From positions 17,213,839 through 17,277,838 of the forward strand of contig CM075189.1 in assembly GCA_037577475.1 (NCBI GenBank): 64,000 nucleotides of DNA, read 5' to 3'. This document shows positions 1 to 12,000 of this stretch, piece after piece. A model generated the notes under the pieces. That model was given only the letters and a program-made list of their open reading frames with translations, ran no database searches and was not told where the DNA came from. Source of the DNA: Chaunax sp. Z400. Taxonomy: Eukaryota; Chordata; Actinopteri; Lophiiformes; Chaunacidae. Each line of letters begins with the position of its first letter. Within the stretch, counting starts at the first letter, position 1. Made by a program: the position numbers and the translations under genes.

Positions 1-516
1 CTGACAAAGGGAGCTGATGGGAGAACAGAAACAGCGTAGCCTTTTTTTGTTTATTGGACTTAGGATTGGATCTGAAAATAAGCTTAGCAGCTGTGACCAC
101 GTTGTGTTGTGTTAGAGCAAACCCTGCTGTTTATCCTGGCATCACGTTGGCTCAAACGGTGGTGACACCCTTATGTAAATTAACACGCATGTAAATATAA
201 AGTACAGTATCAAGGACAGAAAATATTATTGTCCATGTGTTGTATGATAAGTTGATAACATAATCATCGTGACAGGCTTATTTCATTTATTTGTTTATTT
301 TATTTAACCTTTATTTAACCAGGAAAACTTAGCAAAGTTAACTTGGCAAGTTGGCGATTTTAAGACACAGGCTGTTTAGAGCCTCTGTTTACATTTTTTT
401 TTAGCCATGACAGTAAATTGTACATTTGGTTTCTACAATATTCTTATTTTCTGAAAAAACAAAAAAACAACCCATTAGCCAAGATTTGACTAAAATGTCT
501 TTCCTGTATCTTTCAG
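1..516 (+). other. Intron upstream of E1 (3' part)
   Basis: There is no coding signal here. The intron ends in a TTTCAG acceptor at 511-516. A stretch at about 290-325 (TTTATTTAACCAGGAAA) resembles a piece of a common fish dispersed repeat but is too short to assign. Upstream exons coding the N-terminus and M1 must lie before position 1. Confidence 0.8.
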
Positions 517-615
517 CAAATCCCAGATGTGTCTCCCACTGGTCGCTGGACCACACTGGTGCCGCTGCTCTTCATCCTGGTGGTGGCTGCTGTCAAGGAA
601 ATCATTGAGGATCTG
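517..615 (+). CDS. atp8a1: atp8a1 exon E1: first exoplasmic loop and M2
   Basis: This 99-nt exon is phase 0 at both ends (local residues 1-33). It begins QIPDVSPTGR and runs through a hydrophobic M2 segment (LVPLLFILVVAAV) to KEIIEDL. The first Gln should be the second residue of the QQ pair at the end of M1, which contributes to phosphatidylserine recognition in the Drs2/ATP8A2 group; the first Gln would be in the preceding exon. The acceptor is TTTCAG and the donor GTAAGA. Confidence 0.96.
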
Positions 616-3600
616 GTAAGACAAACATCTGAAATAATAATAATAATGATATGTCTTGGAGTTTGAAAAACCACCAAACCTTTTCCAGCCACTGGTAGCA
701 TTCCTTGATGTCAGCCGCTCCTTCCCTCTGCTGATGATACATCCCATGGAGTGGCTCACTCTTGATATTTCCTCTCTCTCCATCACCCTCTTGTCTTCTG
801 CTGCCTGAGGCACTCTCTTAGCAGTTCACCCCAGGGGGCCATCTTCCTGATGTATTCATGGATGTTCCTTGTTTCATGCTGGATTGTGGCTCTGACACTC
901 GGTAATCATTGCTTTCTTTGCTCAGGTCTCAGGGTGCGGGTTTCGAGTGCTATAGACTATCTGTGCAACAATAGAGGGCATCACCTTGGTATATGCCGCA
1001 CTTGATGATTATGTGTGGGATTGCCTTGGAGTTTTCCATAGCGGCATTGAGTTCTTCACTCCAGTATCCATGTGTGGGACAGTGAGTATAGTAGGCTTTC
1101 CTGTCGTCAATCCAAGCAGTGCTCAGGTTGGTCTAGTCTTAGAGTCTTGAGTCTCTCGACCAGTAGCTGGTGCTTTGACCCAGAGTGTTGATTCTGATGC
1201 GCTTCCAAGCTCTGCTCTTGTATTGACTGACTGTATTGACTGCCTACTCAATTTGTCTGCTATGATGCCTTGACGGAGTTTCCAGTTTTTCATTTTTAGA
1301 GAAGCAGGTTATCGGCAGGTAGTTTGAAAGTGTTGTTTCCTCGTGTGGATCTGTTGTTCCTGTTGCTGTTGTTGTGGTCTGCTCTTAGCCGGTTGTGCTT
1401 CCTCTTTCTTTCGTATATTCTTCCAGTATTGCTCAGTCTCATCTCTGGGTGGGTCTGTCCATGTGCTGTTATTCCATTTCACTCTGGATCAGTCAGGCCA
1501 TTTATTCTTCTGGCCTCTGGTTCTCTTCAGCCTTTCAACCAGAACTGGGAGACTTTTTCAATCTTGAGAGCTTCACTTCTGGACATCTTGATTGACTTAT
1601 TTGTCACCCAGGACCTCTCTCATAACACCCCTCGGCACCTCTATTGGCCGGCTAACCTTTGGTTATGCTTATTTGATCTTGGCTTCCTACCTTCTCTCTC
1701 TCCCAGGGGAACACTCTCTGTATGTGACACTGTTGATCTCTTACCCAAGTATCTCCAGGATTGCTGTAGCAGTGGCTTATATGACTTCCTCTCTTCCAAT
1801 GGGACTTTGGGTGACTGTGGTTGCAGCTGTCATGACTGGTGGTTGGGTTTCGTCTAGTCTTTTTTTACCCTGCCCTTCTTTATTGGTGTCAGCTCAGTCT
1901 CGCAATGCTGGTCAGGAGTGTTCCCATTGTGTTGGAGGCTCTCCTTTTCCAGCTATGATGTTAGAGCTTCCCACTACTGATATTAGAGCTCTGTGCTACC
2001 AGCTGGTTCCTGGTCAATGTGGATGTTGGTCTTCTGTTTATCCATAATTTCCACATTCATTGCATGCAACCGCTCTCTTTGGCCCTGCTCTTATTGTAGC
2101 ATTCCATCAGTACAGTACTCTGTCTTTGTCCATGAGTCTTGTTCCAGTGCCCCACTTTTCATCAGCGTGTCCTTGTCCCGTAACATCTGTCGAGGGCCTT
2201 GGTAATTTGGCTGTGTTCGTATTTTCTTGCATTTGCCTGTGCAAAATAAGTCATTTTTATCTATGTATTCCATTATACTGCACAACTAAATGCAGTCAAC
2301 AGAACCCATCAAAAGGTAATTGTCTGAATACATGTAATACTGAAAGTAAAATCAAATTCTCTGGAAATTTTACTCACCTTTATGGTGAAGTTAGGTCAGT
2401 TGTTGAATTGATGTACGTTAATGTGAAGAGACTTTCCCATAGAGACCTTCTGTTTGACGTGCAGCATGCCTTCTGTGTGCTAAACCTTTCCTTGTCGAGC
2501 AGAGAGGAGATATTGATGTTTATATGACCGAAGCAGGTTACTCCAAACGTAAAGACACACGATCAGATATAGATATGTATAATTTCCGAGGTGCACCTAC
2601 TTGCACCCAAAGTACTCATTGAGTCGATTAACCTAGATACTGAATGCTCATGCACACAGGCAGTTAGTTCTAACAAAACAAAACAAAACAACTGTCTGCC
2701 CACGAGCAAGTGAACCGTTGAAGGGATGTTTGAAAAAAGTTATTTTGTGTTTTGTTTTGGTTGCATCCTTTTATTGTACGAATTCTCATTCGCTAGGAAC
2801 GGCTCCGAAACAAGTTGACTTTGTGTTCCCAAGTAAACAACTCGAGTCCATCTGAACTATGTGAGGGAATGTTGCATTCTACTGTATTGCAGTGACCCTG
2901 CAATGTGATCCTCTATGCAGGTCCCAGTGGACAGATACTGTTAGCTTCTGACTCGTGCCAAAGAGACCAACACAGCATTTTTCCCCTTGCCCTGTTGTAA
3001 AAAACATGGGAATGGATTGGTGATGACTCCGGCTTTATTGCTGAAGGTCACCTGCACACACACACACACACACACACACGTCTGTTCCCTGTACTGCACT
3101 GTCCCTCACAAGTTGACCTGAGAGAGCAACATCGACCCCTAACTTCATAAATCATGCACTATGGGTACACCCTGTGCAGCTATCTTCCTTGTTGCTGCAG
3201 AGTCAGACTCTTTTGTTCTGAGTTGTTCCACTATATCTTTCATATTCAATGTAAAATGGTGAATCACAAACCCCAGAATATTTCTTTTACTCACTAACAC
3301 TGCTCCTTATGACTCTCGAGTCTGAAAACTGCAGCTGTGTGGCTGAACCCCCTTCGCTGCTGCTCACCGTCTCCTCAGGTTTTATGCTGCAGCAACATTA
3401 GCAGGTTAATCAAGGTTGCTTTGCAGATGCTCTACCCTTTCATCTTTCCCCTCTATGGCTGACGTCTATAGAGACCTGAGAATGCAGTATTTATGCATAG
3501 CCTCTACACTACCCACCTCCCACTGCACCGTGATTACATACATCATCTTAATACAGTGCCTTTCCATTTTCTACATGTCCATCAGTACCACATGGAGAGA

Positions 3601-5940
3601 GGGAATCACATCAAGTATGAGAGAGGCGAGAGGCAGGAAAAATTGTGGAGTAACGGAAATTAAAAAAAAGTTTCTCTCCTACTACAGGTCTTTGAATTTG
3701 GGGGGGGGTCTGGACATAAGCAGAAATGGGAGTGAGGATGAATGAAATTAGCTGACAGCCATTGCAGAGAGGATGATGAATGAGCTTTGTAAAGGTCTCT
3801 CTAGCAAGATTTTTCTGGATATATTTTAGCTGATAAAGCCATATGTCACAACCAGCTCATTCATTAAACACAACAGCATGTTGTAGAGCTGTAAGAAAAA
3901 AAACAGATGTTATTCAACGGATGCCTGAAAAGAACCTGCTTAGAGGATGACAAGAGAGGAAAAGAGTGAAAGGATAAGACACAGACATGATGGAAATCAG
4001 AGATGGGGAATAAAAACAAAGCCTTCGGAGCAGATTCAGTTTTATTTCATGTCTCAAAATGCTTTTTTATTGAGAGATTATATGATACAGGCTTTAATTG
4101 GCATCAGTGAGCAGATTTCAAGACTGTAATGTTTCTTGCTTGATTCTGCGGTTCATCAGAGAAGTCTGGAGAGTGACCACCTCTCCTCTATTACCAGCTA
4201 TGGATTGATGCAACCCAGTTTACCCATAGCTGCTCTGGTTTCTCCGTGAGCAGCCTTAAAAACAAATAAAAAAAGAAAAGGATAAAAATAAAAATAATTT
4301 AAAAAAATGATTTCATAAGATCTACAGAGCAGTGTGCCAAATAAGCTTGAAACTGAATTTGACTAAATTAGAATGGATTGAAAGTAAACAGATAATTAGC
4401 AGATCTGTATGATATGATATATGATATTGATCTTATCTAATCATCTCCATCGGAAGATGAAGTTTGTTCCATTGTCATGGAAATTCAGATGTTCAAATTT
4501 AAATTTTTAGCACAAATTTAAAGTTCTTCTCATCCACATTGGCATATGGGCTAAAGTGTCATGGCACCAAGTACAATCTGTGCACCGGTCGTTGTTAATT
4601 TCCTATCAGATTATCACGTTTGAATCAATCTTATCTTCATCGGGCACAAACGGCATCAACAAACGTGACATCTCACAATGATGGAAATCTACAACAGGTG
4701 ACCAAACTTCATCACTGTTTATTCTATTGTTTATAATTCCAATTTTTGAAGTGATCAATGATCACTTCATTATTTTCTGAAGATTGCCTGGGGTTACAGC
4801 CAATGTGCCTTTCTGCTTTAGTTTGGCCACCGGTTGTAGATTTTGAGATGTAGACATACATTTCTAACACTCTTTGTGCCTGTCAAAGATCAGATATATC
4901 AAATCATTTTACTGCAACAGCAAATAAAACAACGAAATTGTGGGAACAAGCACTTGTGTGCAGATTCTACTTTTTGCCATATTTGCTTCAGTCCCTGGAT
5001 ATTGAGACTTTTTTTCAGGTTACAGATGGGTAGTTATGCATCAGCATTACTGTTCGGGTGCTTCTTCCTGTGTAAAAAAAAAACCCAAACCCAGACATAC
5101 CCCTTATTATGAGTGTGTGCATGGGGAAGGTTGTGTAGTCCCGGTGAGAATATTCAGTTAGTGCAGACAGAGCATTTCCAATCATTCAGATTGTAAATGC
5201 AGCCTTTGATATCCCTTTCTTCTCGCTCTCTCACTGTAGTAAGTCTTGCCTTACAGTGTCTATTTCCTTCTATAAAATCTGAGACGTTGAGGATCTCATA
5301 ATCCAAGATAGTTGTTTGTTTGTATATAGTATGGCAATGATTTCACACTCTCTGTTCTCTCATTATTCACTTTTTCTTCTTACTTTTTTAATTGATGTAA
5401 ATTAGAGGATGAACTGCATGCTGTATGGTGTAATGTATTTTTTTTCTTCTGTTTTGTCCTTACAGAAACGTCACAATGCAGACGGTGTTGTCAACAAAAA
5501 GGAATGTCAAGGTAATGAAACCCCTGTCTTTATCAGGTTTTTTGAATAGGAAAGGCATGTTTGGAGGACATATTTCTCTATTTATCAAGTAAGGCTTATG
5601 AAAAACCTAATTATCTGCATTGTAATATTGCTGAAAACAGCTCTGACTTCGGCTCTTACTCTTTTGTTTGTCTCGTTTACTTCCTCTTTCTGTCCTACTC
5701 TAACTTCCCCCTCATCGCTCTCATTACTCACCACAGTATTGAGGAATGGTGCCTGGGAGATTGTGCACTGGGAGAAGGTATGTACCCACAACGTGTCACC
5801 ACTGGTCATTTTTTTGCAGTTCACAGTTTTAAAAAAAATTTATAGCTGAAAGCAGATCAATCATTCTACCGGTTTTAAAATTTAATGTGCTGCTGTCAGT
5901 AGGAGAAATCTCACATCTAAACATATGTGCACACGCACAC

Positions 5941-6016
<76 letters not shown>

Positions 6017-9000
6017 CCTCTGACCCCTCTAGTATCCAGCCACTAATTAATGTAGCGTTTCCATGAAGACGGTCATTAGAAGTCAAGGCTGGAGGACAAA
6101 GAAGCTTCCTTTTTTATTGCTGTGGCTGGAACAATTTGCTTAAAAGCAGAGGATGTGTGGGGGAAAAAAAAAACACCAGACAGTGCAGAAATGACATAGA
6201 TCTGTTTGATAATGGGTAACACTGCCTCATCTATTAGATGGTGCATTCAGCATGTCGCAGTGTAATATAAGCTGAATCTTTCTTTCTGCTCTCGGGGATA
6301 TTAGGGAGAGAAGAAATAAGAATTGATTCATTATTACATATATCATTTTTGTTGATTTGTTCCTGAGAACTCAGTCAGCAGCAGGAGATGTAGTGTAAAT
6401 ATGATGGGCTGATAATTTCTTATTATTAGAGCAATAGAAATCTAACATATTAGAGTAAATGAGTCATTTTGAACACCATCTCTGCGTCGGATTAATGTGT
6501 TAGCACAGGATGACAGTAACTAAGATATTTACTGACGAAAATATTTGATTCCTACATTGACTTGTTTCCTGCAGGGACAAAAAAGTGGTCCTTGCTGGCA
6601 TGCGGATGTCCCAAAAATCCTCTCTAAAAAGGCTGGCCTTAAATTATTGATACTTTTTTACATCTTCCTCTTGCATATTGTAAAAGCGGCTTCACTCCCA
6701 AATTTCTGTTTGGCCTCCAAGCTCCTGTAACTAGCAACTCTTTCAAGGCTGCTTGTATAAGGTGAACATCATTACTTACTTTTTGCAAAGTATCTAGATC
6801 TGTGTCTCCATGGTTTTAGGAGCAAAATTGTTTTATTAGGGTTTCTTCATTTTATGTAAGCCTATAGCTAATTATTAACCCTTGTTTCTTCATAATCTAG
6901 TCCTTCTGCACTCACAAGTTAATTGTTATTTGTGTAACATGATAAACTTAAGTCCTGCCTACCTAAACCAATTAAGTTTGTTCATCTTTTTTATAGCGAA
7001 ATTATAATGGACTTCTTTTTAATTATTTAATTATGTGTTAATTAGCATTTGATTGCTGCTTTAAAAATGTTGTCATTGATCAGAATTCTTTGAAATTTCA
7101 TTTACATCAGTCACTAACAATAAAGACATTAGATTAGGAAGGAATGTAACCTGAAAGTCATCACTCATTTTATCCTTTACCTGTTTTTATGATTGGAGAG
7201 GTTGATGAATACTTTTTTTCTTTTCTTCTGAAGTTCAGCAGTAAAGGAGAGAAGACTCCAGCTGTTTCTTCACTGTGTCTTTTTATCTGTACAGTTCAAT
7301 TCTGTGCTCACTGCTTTTCATGTACTTGCCTCTTTTTTCTCACCAGCTGTGAATTTTTACTTCTGATGTAGATCTCATGTCCCGTGTTTCTGTTGTTTTG
7401 TAGGGCGTGCACAGCAGTAATCGTTTTATTTTCACAGGTTGAGGTGGGCGATATTATTAGAGTAAATGGCAGTGATTTCGTTCCTGCGGATGCTGTCATT
7501 TTATCATCCAGGTAGAGGAATCCAACCTGTGGGACTGTGGGAACATCTCCCCTCTGCCTTCTGTCTCCTACCTCTCCCTAAAGAAGTGATGGTTCCCTAA
7601 TACTCTTTACATATTGTCAAAGTATGTTTTTATTTGACTAATACATAGCTTTAACTGTCCCGTGAAGGGACTAAAGGGATGTGATGCTATGTATCATGAT
7701 TTGACAACCATCATTTCTTTAGGTGGGAGAGCAGTAATGTGATTTTGGACTAGATATGATAACCCATGTCAACATAATCCTACCTACCTCCTTCACCTTT
7801 TCAAAAAACCATTTGGACCTGGGGCGTAAATAGATGATGCATTCCTCTTTTTAGATTTTCAGTTCAAATTTATCACAAATCTTATTTATTATTCTTGTTC
7901 TGAATAATTTAATTTTTTTTTTTAACAATTTCGTAATTCTGAGTGATTTGGTCATATTTACTATATAATGTTTTGCTGAATGGTTTTATGAATAGGAGAA
8001 CAGATGACCAACCATACCCTCTGACCATACAGGACTGATCATTGTGCTCTTTTCATCTCCCTGATACTGAAACAGTTGTCTCTCTCCCTTTTTGTTTTTA
8101 CTCTTTTTGTTTCCATCCTCTCCATCCCTCTTTTTTTTCTCCCCAACCCCATCTTCTCCTTTCCTGACCCCTGTTCGAACAACTGCCACGCTTTCTCTCT
8201 CTCTCGCCCCCTGCTGCTGTGTGGTTGGTAAAATCAGGTGACTGTTGGGGAAGTAGTCAGAGCTGCAAATGGGGATCACCTCCCGGCTGACCTCGTCATA
8301 CTGTCTTCCAGGTCAGGAAACCTGCAACATTACCAACAAAACAGCGGTGGCAGAGATAGGGGCTGTGTATATTGACACAAATGAAAGATATTTGATTTTC
8401 CACTCATATTCTGGCAACAAACAGATATTAAAGGGCCAAAGTCAGTCAACATCATGTCCCTTTCCTTTTTTCCCCCAACGCGTCCTCTATATTGTGGTTT
8501 GGCAGCCACAATATAGTCATTTTATTACGCTGTATTTCTTTTACAGTGTAACAAATACAGTAGACCCTTTTCAGTGTTTGACTCAAAACCCCACCAGAGC
8601 AAATGGGGACCTCTAGTATCGCAGAACAGGAGCAACTGCTCCTTCTTTAAGATAGTGTTTTTGGGGCGGGTGAACATATTATTCCATATTATTGTCCTTG
8701 CATGGCTTGCATGAGACCCTGAATGCAACACTTGGATAAAATGTGACGATTTGCATGCATTCACATTCCAAGATGTGATGTTGAAACGCATCTTGGAATT
8801 ATGATTCTACCATCTTTCCATAACATGCTACTGCCATTTTAAGTGTAGTTCAGCAATGCACAGTTATTATTTAAGCAGTATTTAGCTTTTTAAAAAAAAA
8901 TTGCACCAAGTGTTAAAATTCACTTCCTGGCCTTCACAGCAGACTTCTGCTCATTTGATGGCCAATAGCAGCACATTGATTGTGGTTGGGCTTCAGTGTC

Positions 9001-12000
9001 CAGATTTCTTTTTGATTTCCCCCCTCACCCTTTCTGTGCTTGGACCAGCCTTTGGTATGAATAGATCACTCTATTAAAAGAGTAGCTAACTGGGAACCCA
9101 GCTCACCATAAGCACCAGCATGCCCTAACTGTCTGTCCCTGTGCCCAGAGTCTGTCAGAGGCCCATTTGTCTGCTCTGTTTGTTGTGCTCGGCATGCCTG
9201 CTTCCCTTTGTTGTCCTACTCTGGTGTTTCCTCTCTCTGTCCTCTCTCTGTCCCTGTGTATTTTAGCTTTAGACTTTTAAATTCTGAGGAAACGGCAACC
9301 AAAGATGTTGTACCTCAGATTATTACCATACATTAAATTGGTAAATTCCTCTGAGTGAAATGATGAACTAGTTTTAGGCTGGCATCTTGCACTCTGCTAG
9401 TCTTACAGTATTCAATTGTTGTTTTGTAGATCCTTTTTAAATCTGATTTATTTGATAAATAATTGAGACTTACATTGATATTGAGTTATAATCATTTTCT
9501 TATTTGTATACAATATATAAATTTATAATCATAAAATAATAAACAGCTAAGGTTAGATGATATGGTAATATATGATTGAATAGCAATTTATGACTACTCC
9601 ATGTGTTTATATTATCTTCCTTTCAAAACAGTGAACCGCAGGGAATGTGCTACATCGAAACATCTAATTTGGATGGAGAAACAAACCTCAAAATCAGACA
9701 GGTGATTGTCTTGTTTAAAAATCATTTCTGTATACAAATTACCATCCAAGCAACGAGAACTAATATTCTGCAAGTTTGCAGGACAAATGGATGAGAAATA
9801 ATAACACGGCCATAATGCTGCTCTGACAAAATCAACAGGGTCTCCAAGTGACTGCAGACATAAAGGACATTGACAGCCTGATGCGTCTCTCTGGGCGGAT
9901 GGAGTGCGAGAGTCCAAACCGCCATCTGTATGAGTTTGTTGGGAACATCCGCCTGGGTAGACACAGGTGGGCCCAGTTGCAGAATTATGGTACATTCCTG
10001 GCGCCTCTTACTACCTCTGTGGCCAACTAGCTGTGAGCAGAGCCAGTATCAGTGCATTATGAGGATTTATGGATGATTCAAACTTTCTGCTAAATAAATT
10101 TAAAGCATCTGCTTCTTTTTTATTTAATGACATGTTTGTTTGAAGGCTTTTTTCATTCTGAGGAAAATGCTTCATATGCTGTATGCCTACTTTTAGAGAT
10201 TTATGGATCGAGTCCAGGAGTTTCAGAGCTTTACTTGGCCTCTGGTGGGTTTATAGTTGGATGAGCAATATTTTAATATTGATGGAAAGTAAAAACTTTT
10301 CTCCATTATTCGGTTTCCCTTAAGACATCAAATCCTATAGGATTACATGGATATTATTTCAAACAGTTGTTAATATAACTTTTTTAAGGTCCAAGCTGTA
10401 CAATCGTCATTCCAAAAAATAACTTTTTTTTGATATAAACTCAATTAATAACAGTCCAAAGAAATCTCTACCTCATCAACTTCATTTTTTTTGTTTTGTT
10501 TGTAAATATATGCTTGATCTGAATTTAATGCCAGCAAGACATGTAAAACAATTAACGTCAGGGGCAACGAAAAGATTGGGAAAGTTGTGAAATGTTCAAA
10601 AAACATTCTACAGGTAAACGGGTTAACCAGTAACAGGTGATCATGATTTAATATGAAATTGTGATACCTGCAAGGTAATAATGCATGCAAATGCATTCTG
10701 TTTTTATTAACATTTTATTTGCAGCCACAAACTTTTTTGGAATGATGGTTGTACAGTTGACTTAAAATTTAGATATAGATAGAAAATGTATTAGAAATGA
10801 AGGTTGCTGGCTGTTTATAAATATTATTGATATGAAGAAGTCTTTCACAGCATTACAAAATACTAATTACCTAGTTTGTCATAATCTAATGTCTGTTCTA
10901 CAGGATTGATCACTTCGTTTTGTAATATTGGTTATTGGCATGTTAATCAATAAGGAATCAGAAAGGTTTTTGTCAATTCAGTGACTCTATGTAAGGTCAA
11001 CACTGATCTAGAGGTCGACACTGGAAAGCCTGTAATTACAAGTGAAAAAAAGAAATAATTTGGTAGTAAGACAAGGTAATAGATTATTTAATATGTCAGC
11101 TGTGACCGTCAACAACGTTATAACAAATACAAATTTGTTCATCCTGTTAGAGGCCCTGATAGCCTGTTATTCTGTAGGGAAGCTCTGAATAAACAAGGCA
11201 TGGCAGTGATGTTTCTCTCTACAGTACAATACCACTGGGCCCAGATCAGATCTTACTAAGAGGAGCCCAGCTGAGGAACACTCAGTGGGTGCACGGTGTG
11301 GTGGTCTACACCGGACATGACACAAAGCTCATGCAGGTAAAACATATTGGGATAGTATTAGCTTTTGTTTCCAGAGCGCGGAAAGAGAATATCACCACTG
11401 GCCGTACTTCTTCATCTGCTGTCTTGTCATGTGTTGCTCAGAACTCCACTCGGCCTCCTCTGAAGCTGTCCAACGTGGAGCGCATCACCAACTTTCAGAT
11501 CCTTGTGCTGTTTGGCTGCCTGCTGGCCATCTCTCTTGTCTGCTCCATCGGTCAAACCATCTGGAAGTACCAGTTCGGCAATGATGCCTGGTACATGGAT
11601 CTCAACTGTAAGAGCCCCAGCAGCCCTCACCGCACCTCTCATTCTACACATTTTGTCTCACTTCTCCATATCGGCTTATTTCTCGGTCATTTTTAAGTTC
11701 CTAAATGCTGGTATGTGTTGTGTCATTTTTACGTTGGCTCAGTTAAACTATGTTTCGCATTACAAGTGAAATATGTGGTAATGTGGGAATAAGTGAATTC
11801 CCTGTTAACTGAGAAAACACAGCTGTGACATGCATTGATGTGTTGTGAATGAGTGTGAGTGAAAAAGAAATGGTTGAATATCACTGCGCTGCTGTAATTT
11901 TTTGTTCCTTTCTAATGTTCTGTTTGATTTTGTTGTTTTCTTTGTTGTCGTTTTTTTAACAGCTCCAGGTAACAACCATTTAAAAGCCTTGGCCATCCGT

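Larger units (their letters stand above)
616..5465 (+). other. Intron 1 (4.85 kb)
   Basis: This holds an antisense LINE remnant (about 640-2230), a CA microsatellite (3055-3079) and a short perfect palindrome (4748-4768). The remainder is AT-rich and I see no gene in it. Longer open frames on the plus strand at 1324-2527 are the antisense face of the LINE remnant. Confidence 0.8.

Noticed and set aside
1324..1857. 177-codon plus-strand open frame
   Set aside because: It lies antisense to the decayed LINE, is rich in Leu/Ser/Cys and matches no known protein.
5829..6086. Minus-strand frame with Cys-Val repeats
   Set aside because: Product of the CA microsatellite.
9957..9962. Earlier possible donor for E6 (GTAGAC)
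   Set aside because: It leaves the wrong phase for E7; the donor at 9967 restores RLGRHSTIPLG, matching the family.
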